Origin: Xenopus tropicalis
Lineage: Eukaryota; Chordata; Amphibia; Anura; Pipidae
Assembly: GCF_000004195.4 (NCBI RefSeq)
Contig: NC_030681.2
Coordinates: 87,111,539-87,175,538 of the forward strand
Direction: 5' to 3'
DNA length: 64,000 nt
Part shown: piece by piece, positions 49,309-61,200 of the stretch
How positions within the stretch are numbered: position 1 is the stretch's first letter
Layout: each line of letters begins with the position of its first letter
The notes under the pieces: model-generated
The model's database searches: none
What the model was told of the DNA's origin: nothing
The model's input: only the letters and a program-made list of their open reading frames with translations
Program-made: the position numbers and the translations under genes

Positions 49309-50041
49309 TTAGACCCCAAAACACACCAGGTTCAGGACAACTGACCCCTTCACGGCTGACCTGATCCTATCCATACAGTAAGTGGTGGTAAAGAGTGATC
49401 CTTTGGTGGGGTTTAAAAGGGATTTAATTTTTCTTTACATGAAAATAGTAAAGAAATAGATATATATAGTGATAACTAATAAATGGAATCCGTATTCACA
49501 GGGTCTGGGAGCTCTCAGGAAATTGTGGTAGGGTGGTTTAGGCTTTTCCCTGGCAGTTTAAGTACTCTAGCAGTGAAAAAGACTATTACATTTCCTTCTG
49601 TAAAACTTCAAGTGGTATTTCTGTATTTTTTTTAAACAGTGGGTTAAAATGGATCAATAAGCATTAGGCATGGACATCAGGAGCGGCAACTAGCAACTTG
49701 AAAGTTATCATGGATATGCAAGATATGAAAATAAAATCTTGATTTAAAAGGCTGTAGCACGGACAGGAGTAAAAAATTCAAAATATATTGTGCAAAAAAA
49801 CCTCACTGATCTGCCAAGCGACACATCAAATACATCATACATCATCGAGTTTAATCTAATATACAGCATTCATATTTATAGACAGTTTCAGTAGCTTATC
49901 TCACTCACAGAAACTTCCCTTGGGTGACTAAACATCCCTTGAGAGAAATATTCAGTCTGAGTGAAAATGTGCCCATAGCTAGATTGGTAAAAATATATTT
50001 AAAAAGAAAAACTTTCTTTCCACAAATCCGGGCCTGTTTAT

Positions 50042-51440
50042 GCCAAGTTAAGCATATTATATTATAGAAATAGGAATGCCACAGTTTTCTCAGTTACGCT
50101 GATATTATAAATGCATAGAGTTAATGAAGTATGTCACTTTTACAGACCACAGTTGAAAACAGGTTAAACTGTCTTATCAATGTGGAGCATTAAAGTACAC
50201 TTAACCTGTTTTATATCCGCCTACTTCTCCTAGCATGATGATATATCTGTGCTACAGCACCATTATCTTTTAAATGCTTTATATAAGAAATAAAATGAGT
50301 GGTAAAAAAATACCAATACATGTACTGTGAAGCTAGTTGCTGCTTGTGTAGTTATAAGCTATTTTAGTTTCTGTGATCTGTTTGTATTGACTCGGCGGTC
50401 CCTGACCTAGCTACTAGGTATCTCCCTTCGGTAACCCTGCTCTTGGTAATTTTGCTACTCAGTTTAGGCATCACCTACATTTGCAGCTTCTTGTTACTAA
50501 ACTCCCAGCTTCCCTTCTTGCCCTCACTCGTGCAAGCTTGTTCACTGATCAGTGCTGCTGCTGCTCATGTCACATAGAGCTCACTCTCATTGCTGTCATT
50601 TCTGCACTGTGTCAACCCACCACTGGGTCCCCTCCAGTAAAGATCATAACAGTGCCTGCATCTAGTCCAACTTAATGGCTTTGGGTGCAGGCACATATAG
50701 AAGCGTTGAGGTCTGTGTTTATCTGCAGCCCAAGAAAAACTGTATCCAGGTCTCCAGTGGCAGCACAAGAATGCCATCTGATGTGTAATCTGCCATAGCT
50801 GCCGTTCAGCTTTATAACAAGAAATGCAGGTATATCTAAATTAGCTGGGGGTTAAATGCTTCCTGCTTTTGGAGTGTTAGAATATGACTGATCTCTCAAC
50901 CAATTTCCAGTTGAACTGAAGAAGCTGCTCAGATAAGTAGTAAAAAGTCTTCAATGATTACACAGCAAGTCCAGTTGCTCCAGATTTACTTATACTAGAT
51001 ACAGTATACCATGACCTGGATGAATGAAAATCTTCATAATCATATTGTTAAGTTGACCTATTCTGCCAATATAAATTGAAATTGCTCATTAATTAGGGCC
51101 TTACTGCCCCCCTATACACTCCTGCCCCCCCCCCCTGCAACTGCTTCCTCTGTAGTTACACCCCCTAGCCTATTCTTACCAAGCAGTCACACAGGGCAGA
51201 CCTAATAATAAGGCAGGTGAAACCTACTCCCTCTGTGTGTTTTAGCTGGTGGAATGGTGTTACCCTGATTTGCCCTAAAGCTCAATAGCAATAAAGCTGT
51301 AGCCTCACAGAGCAATAGATTATTGGCTTTCTGGGGTCAGTGACCCATTAGCACCATGCTGGCATATACATTTTGTTTTCATTAACACAGACAGAACAGC
51401 AAATCATGGTCATACAATTAAAAAAATATATGTTCACTCT
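50042..51440 (+). repeat. Tandem duplication, copy A
   Basis: It begins GCCAAGTTAAGCATATTATA and ends near ACAGCAAATCATGGTCATAC. It aligns along its length with 51531-52986, with base differences of several percent by eye. It has an extra block of about 330 bp (about 50330-50650) and lacks one of about 340 bp that copy B has. No gene is seen inside. Confidence 0.88.
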
Positions 51441-51530
51441 GCACATAAGGGAAAGTAAATTGATCAATGGTTCTAGAGCCTTTAAATTCTACAATCTCTT
51501 GCACTAAAAAGGTAAAACATAATGGTTCAA

Positions 51531-52986
51531 GCCAAGTTAAGCATATTATATAGAAATATGAATGGCGCAGTTCTCTTAATCACTCTGATATTATAAATGC
51601 ATAGAGTTAATGAAGTATGTCACTTATACAGAGCACAGTTGAAAACAGGTTAAAATGTCTTATCATTGTGGAGCATTAAAATACACTTAACCTGTTTTAT
51701 ATGCGCCTACTTCTCCTAGCAATAAATTAACTCCATAATGATATATCTATGCTACAGCACCATTATTTTTCAAAAGCTTTATATACCAAATAAAAGGAGT
51801 CATAAATATAAATCCATACATGTAAAGGTTATAATCTGCCCCTATGCTCCTAAAAGTTTTTTAAGTGCGTCACCTGGGACCATTGAGTCAGCCTGTGTGC
51901 AGGCACACAGAGCGGATTTAGGTGTGTTGCTGCATACTCAAGCAATTCTGCTTCGAAATCCATGCTGTGTACATGCACCACTGGCAGTATGAGAATGCCA
52001 TCTGATGTGTAATCTGCCATAGCTGCCATTCAGCTTTAGAACAAGGAACACAGGTATATCTAAATTAGCTGGGACTTAAATGCTTCCTGCATTGGGGTGT
52101 TAGAACATGACTGATCTCTAACTCCAAACTGAACTCCAGTTGAACTAAAGAAACTCCTCTGATGAGTAATGAAACATCTTTAATAATTACTCAGCCAGTT
52201 ACTCTAGATTTACTTAGACACTAGATATAACCTGACCTGGATGAATGGTTATCTTCATAGTCATATTGTTAAGTTGACCTATTCTGCCAATATACATTGA
52301 AATTGCTCATTAATTAGGGCCTTACTGCCCCCAACACTCCTGCCCCCCCTGCAACTGCTTCCTCTGTAGTTACACCGGCTAGCCTATTCTTACCAAGCAT
52401 TCACACAGGGCAGACCTATTAATAAGGCAGGTGAATTCTATTCCACATGTTTTAGTTAGTGGAATGGTGTTACCCTGATTTACCCTAAAGCACAATCAAT
52501 ACATGGGCCACACAAGCATTAATAATCATTGCACAGATGTATAAAAAAACTCTTTATTCTTTACCCTCTTAAAAAGTTATTGCACCTTCAAATTAACTTT
52601 TAGTATGATGTAAAAAAATGACATTCTGAAACAATTTGCAATCGGACTTCAATTTTGTATTTTTATTTTAATCATTTTTCATTTATCATTTTGTTTCAGT
52701 TCTCTTCAGTTTGGAATTTCAGCAGCTATTCGGTTGCTTGGATATTATGTACCCTAGTAACCAGGCAGAAGTTTAAATGAGAGACTGGAATATGAATAAG
52801 AGAGGGTCTAAATAGGAAGATATGTTATAAAAATTAACAATAGCAATAAAGCTGTAACCCCACAGAGCAATAGATTTTGGCTTCCAGGGTCAGTGACCCA
52901 TTAGCACCATGCTGCATGTACGTTTTGTTTTCATCAACACAGACAGTACAGCAAATCATGTTCATATATTCAAAAATGTTCACTTT
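51531..52986 (+). repeat. Tandem duplication, copy B
   Basis: It begins GCCAAGTTAAGCATATTATA, about 1.49 kb after copy A. It includes a T2-like MITE part (about 52500-52837, with TTAACTTTTAGTATGATGTA) that is absent from copy A. MITE-like sequence continues on both sides of that point, so copy A more likely lost it than copy B gained it. Confidence 0.88.
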
Positions 52987-53801
52987 TTCAAAATCATTTT
53001 TCAACTGGCCAAAAAAAAGAATGGCAGTTATGTCTGAACATTGTTTTCCAGACAACTGTTATTCTAAATGCTCTGAATAAACAAGTGTTAAAGTAACTAA
53101 AAAGGAAACAAATATGCCGTACATTATTGATATAAATGGACGTTTTGTTACAGAGAGAACAGGGAGATGGGATGTAAAACTAAAAAATAGATTATGTAAG
53201 TCATAAGATCAGTTGCAATGAAAAGGTAATGCTTTTCTGTAGCTAAAATTATGGTTTGATATAGAATGTTAGAATGGTTCCCCCGGTGTTTTCAAGTTGG
53301 AGTGGTTGTCACACACTAAGATTGCCATGAGAATAAAGGATTTGTTTTGACAGTTCTGTATTTTGAGTGTTGTATTAGTTCTGCAAATAGTTGGTAAGAA
53401 TGCTGGCTGCTTGTAAAGTTCAAAATAGGAAATCATTTTATTACTAACGCTTATACCTCCTTTCACAGCACATAGGAGCTACTCAATGAACATAATGGCT
53501 GCTCTTCATCTCTTTCCTTTTAAATAAGCTGTCCATCAAGGAGCTTCTCTCCCTATCTAGGCACTGCCAGAATGGCCAGCTCTATTCCTCTTCCTGCCAC
53601 AGATATCCCCTCATCCAACAAACTTGAAACAGAATGAACAAGAAAAGATAGTGACAAAGTAACTTGGCATCACTGCTTGTATACAAGTAGTGTTGCACAA
53701 GGGGCATATTTATGAACATTGGAGACAAACATCCACAATGATGTTGCCCATAGTAACCTTTTCTTTTGTTTTCCAACTTGTAGGTGACTGTTCAACTCTA
53801 A

Positions 53802-54274
53802 GGGGCACATTTACTAATCCACGAACGCTCCGAGCGTTCGATCAGCGTATTTTCGGCAACTTTTTCGTTCCTGCGTGACTTTTTCGTATTTTTTGCGACT
53901 TTTTCGTACTTTGCAACAAAATTTGTGCGACAAAATCATATTGTTGTGCCGAGTACGAAAGTTTCTGATTCATTCAAGCTTTGTTATCGTGACTTTGCTT
54001 GGGCCAGGTTGAAGCTGCAGCGTGCCATTGAGTCCTATGGGAGGCTTCCAAAATCATACACAGAAGGATCAAAGTCGGAAAGGTTTTCCTGCATTTTACG
54101 ATTGTTCAGATACGAAAATTTTGTGACTTTCGGATCGCCAATACGATATTATCGTGACTAATACGATTTTTTCGTAAGCATATTTGTGATATTTGCGATC
54201 TTAAGAAATTATCGTATCCAATCCGAATTTATCCCATTAGGGATTCGAACTCGCGTTTTGATGAATGTGGCCCC
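53802..54274. mobile_element. Harbinger-type MITE, 473 bp, TAA duplication
   Basis: GGGGCACATTTACTAATCC is at the left end and AATGTGGCCCC at the right, with TAA at 53799-53801 and 54275-54277. It is the longest copy here of the family also seen at 9799, 45752 and 57534. Confidence 0.85.
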
Positions 54275-54916
54275 TAATTGTTGATTGGTTGCTATGGGCA
54301 ACAACAACAGTTTTTCTCCAATGGTCATACATTTAAGGAGAGGAAAGGTGGGGACTGGGGGGTGCCCGGGTTACATACAAGTGAGCGATCCTTTTCTTCC
54401 CTTCTTCTTTCTCTAGCACATATGCAGGAGGGTGAAAAAGTTCAGCTTTTCACTCCACTACAAAAGTACAACTTTTTTACGCGAAAATTTCCCATTTAGA
54501 AAGCTAGGAAACCAATGTGGGTGCTGTGTCTGGCAAATTAGCCCATGTTAAGGTAAATCACGTGCAGTGGTGGTGGTGAATGTAAAAAACTCAGAATTGT
54601 AGGTGAAAAAAACATAGTGATTTGTATCCTAATGTTTCACGTTGCACAGAGAAGTATAAGGCTTAATATGTTTTGTCTTTTCCATTGGGGTTGAAGTTTT
54701 TGCTAAGAATGAGCACTCAGTCTGCCTATTGTTTTAATTTACAAAAAAATTATATTTTCCTGTCGTTTTGCCATTATTAGGTACCAATTTGAAAATTTGG
54801 GTTATTCTCTGAATCCACCACCCCATTCCTTTATAAATAGGGTAATTTAAAACAAACAAACCCCTCCTTTCACTAAGCAGCATCCCTTGAGAAGCCCATG
54901 ATAGGGGGCTTTTCAG

Positions 54917-55341
54917 TTAAAGGAACAGTAACACCAAAAAATGAAAGTGTATAAAAGTAACTAAAATATAATGTGCTGCTGCCCTGCACTGGTAAAAGTT
55001 GTGTGTTTACTTCAGAAAGTCTACTATAATTTATATAAATAAGCTGCTGTGTAGCCATGGGGGCAGCCATTCAAAGGAGAAAAGGCACAGGCACTTAGCA
55101 GATAACAGATAAAACACTATTGTATTCTACAGAGCTTATCTGTTATCTGCTATGTAACCTGTGCCTTTTCTCCTTTTTTCCAGCTTGAATGGCTGCCCCC
55201 ATGGCTACACAGCAGCTTGTTATATAAATTATAGTAGTGTTACTGTAGCAAACACACCAGTTTTACCAGTGCAGGGCAACAGTGCATTATATTTTTATTA
55301 CTTTAAAGCTCTTTCATTTTTTAGTGTTACTGTTGCTTTAA
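54917..55341. mobile_element. T2-type MITE, 425 bp, complete
   Basis: The ends TTAAAGGAACAGTAACACC and AGTGTTACTGTTGCTTTAA are inverted, with TTAA at both edges. The arms extend inward for almost half the element each (CTGCTGTGTAGCCATGGGGG and its inverse), so it can fold into one long hairpin. Confidence 0.9.
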
Positions 55342-55615
55342 CTGATAATTGGTTTTAGCAGCTCCTTTGTTCTTTTGGGAGCAGAAGTGCCTGGAAGTGC
55401 TAAAGTAAAACTGACTTCTTATTTCTGTTTAGTGCCAGAAATAACAGAAATTCTAGATATTTCTAAATTAAAGCAATAGGAAAAAGGTATGTTCAGCACA
55501 TGTTGAAAAGGGGTGTATTCTGTCCCTTTAAATTTCATGCTGCTCAACACTCACTGTATTTTCTTAAACTTTCAATATGCCTGGCACTTAATTACAATCT
55601 TGCTTGATAATGAAC

Positions 55616-56408
55616 CCCCTTCATATAGACAACAACAAGAGATCCTCTGCACTCACCCAGTATCAATATATAGAACAATAAGGCATAAAAAGGGCAACCA
55701 TTTGGAGTTTTAACCTTGAAAGCAAGCAAGCTGTAGAATTCTTAATGAATCAGATAAAAGTGAGTGTAAGACTGGCCAGAGGGGGTGACTTTGTCATAGT
55801 TGGCCAGCTTGAAGTATATTGCAATATATGGACAAGCAATCCCTGTTTTTCTTAAAGGGGAGGGCATATCCTGGTAGCTGAATACACAGAATTTCTTAAT
55901 GTCCTATATATAATGGGTCAGTGCAGAGGACCTCTTGTTGTTGTCTATATGTACTTTGTGGTCACTACCTCATTGCACCCCCGCCTAATAGTTTCAAATT
56001 TAGTGGTTGAGCACAACTTTCCCTTTTTTGCTATAGTTTATACAGGAGCAGTGGCCAGCTCCATGTTGTAGCTCCCACCCTTCAAAGCTACAGTCAGGTG
56101 ATCCCAGTGGAGCCAATAAAAGGGCAACTATTTGGGGGTTTTAACCTTGAAAGCAAGTAAGTTGCAGGTAAAACTTAGTCCCTTTGGTAAATGTATATTG
56201 AAGCAATCCCTGTTTTGCTTAAAGGAGAAAGCATTTCTTGGTAGCTTAATTCACAGAATATCTTAATGTCCTATATATATATATATTGATAATGGGTGAG
56301 TGCAGAGGACCTCTTGTTGCTGTCTGTATGAATGTTGTGGTCACAGCCTTATTGCACCCCCGCCTGATGGGTAAAATATAGTGGAGAGACTTCCCCTTTT
56401 TTGAATAA
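55616..56408 (+). repeat. Tandem duplicated unit with an inverted sub-repeat
   Basis: Two units (about 55640-56040 and 56098-56408) share TTTTAACCTTGAAAGCAAG, GCAATCCCTGTTTT, GTGCAGAGGACCTCTTGTTG and CATTGCACCCCCGCCT or a close variant. An inverse of the third block opens the region (CAACAACAAGAGATCCTCTG, from about 55630). No coding signal. Confidence 0.8.
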
Positions 56409-56454
56409 TGAATCCCCTTCTACACAGGTTTGGGTATAGCGTGCCATAGAAAAA

Positions 56455-56590
56455 TAGTCGTGGGCGACTAATCTCCCCGGATTGCCATCCCACCGCGAAA
56501 ATGTAAGTCGGCGGTGGGATGGCACACGCTGCGCAGGCGATTTCGGCAAATCGTCGACTTTGGCGATTTGCCGAAATCGCCTGCGCAGAC
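56455..56590. mobile_element. Rearranged MITE with a perfect 25-bp hairpin
   Basis: GGGCGACTAATCTCCCCGG and GCCATCCCACCG link it to 49003-49308. At 56529-56553 and 56564-56588 there are perfect 25-bp inverted arms (starting CTGCGCAGGCGATTTCGGCA) around a 10-nt loop. Confidence 0.8.
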
Positions 56591-57206
56591 AAAAAATAAT
56601 TGGCTTGTGAAAATCTCAAGTGTGCCACATGCTGCTCCTTTACACACTTTTATTTCAGATGCAGTTTGGTGTTGGAATAACTTACCAGCACTAAGGAGAT
56701 CCATCTGCCCTCTCCTTACTTAACTAAGCTCCTCTCACATTGAAACATTAAAATAGCTGGAAATGTGTTCCATATTCATATTAGTTTTGATCAGTCCACT
56801 ACCAGTTAGAAAATGAAAAAAATATCTTATTGGTTGTTATGGGCAGCTGTACTGGTGCAATTTGGCTTGGTGTATTCCAATATTTTATGGATTATTAAGA
56901 TCTAGATAGTTCAATTATAGCAAACATCTCAAATGATAAAGGCAGAGGAACCCTGGTGCTACCACTACCTTTGAACCAGCTGTTTACTCCAGGGTTTCCA
57001 AAATTAAGGGGTGTTTTCTAGTTTGAAATTTAGGTGCTAGAAAGATATGTAGATGGGACTACACTACGCTCTCTCACAAAATCTTCCACAAAGAAACAGT
57101 TTTGTTTTAAGGCACTCCTTTACCCACAAGCTGTAATGTCACAACCCCATTTTTGCTTACTGCCTTATTATCTATAAACACTAGCCAAAGACACCAGCAT
57201 TAGTAG

Positions 57207-57776
57207 AGGTAAGGGCTCCTTTATCCAGAAACCCATTATCCAGAAAGCTCTGAATGATCTCCCATAATCCTAACAAAGGGATGTGTGTACCCCTGGAAAC
57301 GTACTTTCCATTTGGTATGGTACAAGCTAACGCAGCAGTGAATGTAGGTGTGTGCTAAACCCCCTTTATCTACATAAATTCAATTTTAATCAAATAATTC
57401 ATATTTTTAAAAACTATTTCTTTTTCTCTGTAATAATAAAACAGTTGCTTGTACTTAATGGTAACTAAGCTGCATGGTGGCAAAACAATCCTTTTAATGT
57501 TCAAATAATTTTTCTTAGTAGACATAGGCGCTGATTTACTAATCCACGAATCTGAATCCGAATGGGAAAAATTCAGATTGGAAAACGAACATTTTGCGAC
57601 TTTTTCATATTGAGCACTTGAAAAAGTCGCAAAATACGAAAAAAACACATTCGGATGCTTTTCGGACGTTCGTGGATTAGTAAATGTGCCCCTTAGGGTA
57701 TGGCGATCCAAATTATGAAAACACCCCTTATCCAGAAAACCCCAGAGGGTTCTAGATAACAGGTCTCATACCTGTA
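57207..57776. mobile_element. TACAGG-family MITE interrupted by another MITE
   Basis: The outer element has CCTTTATCCAGAAACCC at the left and CAGGTCTCATACCTGTA at the right, as at 1327-1646. The inner element (57534-57696) has GATTTACTAATCCACGAATC and the inverse TTCGTGGATTAGTAAAT. Confidence 0.8.
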
Positions 57777-57875
57777 TTACAAATGTGTATATTCAGAAGA
57801 GTTAGGAAACTCATATTTTGGGTAGAAAGAAGATAAGGGCCCACAAACAAGACTGGGGACAGGACTTGGTAGAGC

Positions 57876-58401
57876 TTAAAGGGGACGACCTGTCACCCTA
57901 AGAAACAATTTCAAATTGTTTTCTATTGTGTTTGTCAAGCAAAATAAACTTCACCTACACTGTAGAAATGATTTTAATCTTATTTTTTTCAGCCTTGGAA
58001 TTCACAATTGCAGCAAGCAGGCAGGGGCCATTTTGTGGGCACTGTTATTAAGGCAAGCTTTAAATCCTGCCAAAATCTTGTTTCTGTGCCAGTATGGAGG
58101 GACCTGATGCCCATGTCCATGCACTGGTTACAAAATTACATGGTGAGGAGGGAGGGGGAATGTGAGGGGCACGGCAACATCTAATAAGTTCTGAATTGAA
58201 AGTGAAAGTAACTGTCTGCCCCCCTCTATGCCTAAGGCATAGAGGCTGGGCAGGCAATATATGATTGACAGCTGGGATTTTTACATGTTTTTATAATGGG
58301 CATGGATGTGTTTATAAAAAAATGGCTTTTGGTTTCATATTTAATTTGAAAAGGACTTTTATTATACAGCTTTTTATGTCTGCGTGACAGGTCCACTTTA
58401 A
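57876..58401. mobile_element. T2-type MITE, 526 bp
   Basis: TTAAAGGGGACGACCTGTCA at the left and TGACAGGTCCACTTTAA at the right are inverted, with TTAA at both edges. Confidence 0.85.
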
Positions 58402-59238
58402 AATCTAATTTTTTAAAAAAAGGATTTAATGATAATATATACGATAATGAAATGATAATATTTCAATATGTAATATTTCCACAGAATCTACATTCTTGTG
58501 AAAAACCTTAGATGACTTTAAGTAAGTCACACAAGTAAAGTAATGATTGATTCACTGCAAATAGAGAAACCATGCAGCTGTACTACTTATAATGAGACTT
58601 GTAGCAAACATCATTTATAGGAGTTTTTTCTTTCTTAAATGCTCCAAGCAGGTCTTTCCTACATTCACAAATGTAGCAATATTGTTATATATAATCTCTT
58701 TTACCTAACCTCAACAGAACACATTCAATAAGAGAAGTACATGGACATAATGTAAACCTTAAGGAATAAAAGAAAATGTTTTGCATTCCACAAAATTAAA
58801 AGAGTAATTGTCTATTCAAAGTTTTATTATTTCAGATGTATTAGGAAATTTAGGTAGTCTGAATATTGTATAAAGGATAATTATATCCGTTTAAGAGAGG
58901 ATGCAGTAAGGAGTAAGGCTGTTAAAGTAATTCATCGCTGCCTGAGAGACTAGAATGTCATTTGAGTGAATGTATCAAAGTGACGCAGAGACAGGTGAAA
59001 GCAATGTTTTTTGCATAAACTATACAATTCATGTCAAGGCAATTTGCATAGGCTATTCAGGCTCTGTTATATACACACACAACACTTTTTAAACAGATAT
59101 TTATGAACTTCTGCAATCAGTCTGCAAGTCCAGTGTTACAAAACAACAAAGCACTTATGTGAACACTTATTGAGCCAACGTAGTGCCACATAGTGCCACT
59201 AATTCATTTTTGTTGGAATAAGACATGGGTGGTTTATA
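58402..59238. other. Intergenic DNA, no gene seen
   Basis: AT-rich, with nothing recognised. Confidence 0.55.
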
Positions 59239-59240
59239 TA

Positions 59241-60844
59241 CAGTGGCTTGCAAAAGTATTCGGCCCCCTTGAACTTTTCCACATTTTGTCACATTACAGC
59301 CACAAACATGAATCAATTTTATTGGAATTCCACGTGAAAGACCAATACAAAGTGGTGTACACGTGAGAAGTGGAACGAAAATCATACATGATTCTAAACA
59401 TTTTTTACAAATAAATAACTGCAAAGTGGGGTGTGCGTAATTATTCAGCCCCCTTTGGTCTGAGTGCAGTCAGTTGCCCATAGACATTGCCTGATGAGTG
59501 CTAATGACTAAATAGAGTGCACCTGTGTGTAATCTAATGTCAGTACAAATACAGCTGCTCTGTGACGGCCTCAGAGGTTGTCTAAGAGAATATTGGGAGC
59601 AACAACACCATGAAGTCCAAAGAACACACCAGTCAGGTCAGGGATAAAGTTATTGAGAAATTTAAAGCAGGCTTAGGCTACAAAAAGATTTCCAAAGCCT
59701 TGAACATCCCACGGAGCACTGTTCCACCGATCATTCAGAAATGGAAGGAGTATGGCACAACTGTAAACCTACCAAGACAAGGCCGTCCACCTAAACTCAC
59801 AGGCCGAACAAGGAGAGCGCTGATCAGAAATGCAGCCAAGAGGCCCATGGTGACTCTGGAGGAGCTGCAGAGATCTACAGCTCAGGTGGGGGAATCTGTC
59901 CATAGGACAACTATTAGTCGTGCACTGCACAAAGTTGGCCTTTATGGAAGAGTGGCAAGAAGAAAGCCATTGTTAACAGAAAACCATAAGAAGTCCCGTT
60001 TGCAGTTTGCCACAAGCCATGTGGGGGACACAGCAAACATGTGGAAGAAGGTGCTCTGGTCAGATGAGACCAAAATGGAACTTTTTGGCCAAAATGCAAA
60101 ACGCTATGTGTGGCGGAAAACTAACACTGCACATCACTCTGAACACACCATCCCCACTGTCAAATGGTGGTGGCAGCATCATGCTCTGGGGGTGCTTCTC
60201 TTCAGCAGGGAGAGGGAAGCTGGTCAGAGTTGATGGGAAGATGGATGGAGCCAAATACAGGGCAATCTTGGAAGAAAACCTCTTGGAGTCTGCAAAAGAC
60301 TTGAGACTGGGGTGGAGGTTCACCTTCCAGCAGGACAACAACCCTAAACATAAAGCCTGGGCAACAATGGAATGGTTTAAAACAAAACATATCCATGTGT
60401 TAGAATGGCCCAGTCACAGTCCAGATCTAAATCCAATCGAGAATCTGTGGCAAGATCTGAAAACTGCTGTTCACAAACGCTGTCCATCTAATCTGACTGA
60501 GCTGGAGCTGTTTTGCAAAGAAGAATGGGCAAGGATTTCAGTCTCTAGATGTGCAAAGCTGGTAGAGACATACCCTAAAAGACTGGCAGCTGTAATTGCA
60601 GCAAAAGGTGGTTCTACAAAGTATTGACTCAGGGGGCTGAATAATTACGCACACCCCACTTTGTAGTTATTTATTTGTAAAAAATGTTTGGAATCATGTA
60701 TGATTTTCATTCCACTTCTCACGTGTACACCACTTTGTATTGGTCATTCACGTGGAATTCCAATAAAATTGATTCATGTTTGTGGCTGTAATGTGACAAA
60801 ATGTGGAAACGTTTAAGGGGACCGAATACTTTTGCAAGCCACTG
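59241..60844 (+). mobile_element. Tc1/mariner (Tc1-like) transposon, 1604 bp
   Basis: CAGTGGCTTGCAAAAGTATT at the left and the inverse ending CAAGCCACTG at the right are flanked by TA on both sides (59239-59240 and 60845-60846). The terminal inverted repeats are about 215 bp and match with only a few differences by eye. That suggests a fairly young copy. The length is the usual Tc1 length. Confidence 0.95.
59610..60627 (+). pseudogene. Tc1-like transposase, one frameshift
   Basis: The DDE transposase would be about 340 residues. The first frame (59610 to about 60162) has the paired-type DNA-binding region (YKKISKALNIPRSTV; RQGRPPKLTGRTRRAL, with the GRPP hook between the two helix-turn-helix parts) and the first catalytic Asp in VLWSDETK. 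The second frame (about 60165 to the TGA at 60625-60627) resumes at GGGSIMLWGCFS, with the second Asp in FQQDNNPKH and the third acidic residue in SPDLNPIENLWQDLK, 34 residues on. The break falls at about 60162-60165 and looks like a 2-nt loss just before the GGGS motif. All catalytic residues survive, but no single frame encodes them. Confidence 0.93.
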
Positions 60845-61114
60845 TATATATATATATCTATATCAGTCCTTGTTACATTATTATCAGTTACTGTATTTTA
60901 TTGTAATGATCAATATGTATTATATATCCATGAGAGAATAGATTGTCTGTTTGTACATGCACCAATATGAAAATGAGATGGACTTAACACGTGTGAATTT
61001 GTTCACTATAAGAAATGATTGGTTCATCAAGTAATTGTATGGTGAACTGGATTGGGCACTGACTTTTTTTTTACATTTTTTGCATGTATTTAAGGTTTGT
61101 TGAATTGCTTTTGC

Positions 61115-61200
61115 ACTATCCTTGAGAAAGATCCTAATAAGGACCAACATGTTGGACTCTTTGTGCAATGTGCTCATATTAAAGGCATAAATATATATTT
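61115..61200 (+). repeat. Decayed hammerhead-like retroelement end
   Basis: CTTGAGA, then GATCC-TAATAA-GGACC, then AACATGTTGGAC occupies the same layout as the other three loci, but the GAAAC block has decayed to an AAC remnant. It is followed by TATTAAAGG rather than a clean AATAAA. It is supported mainly by analogy. Confidence 0.35.
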
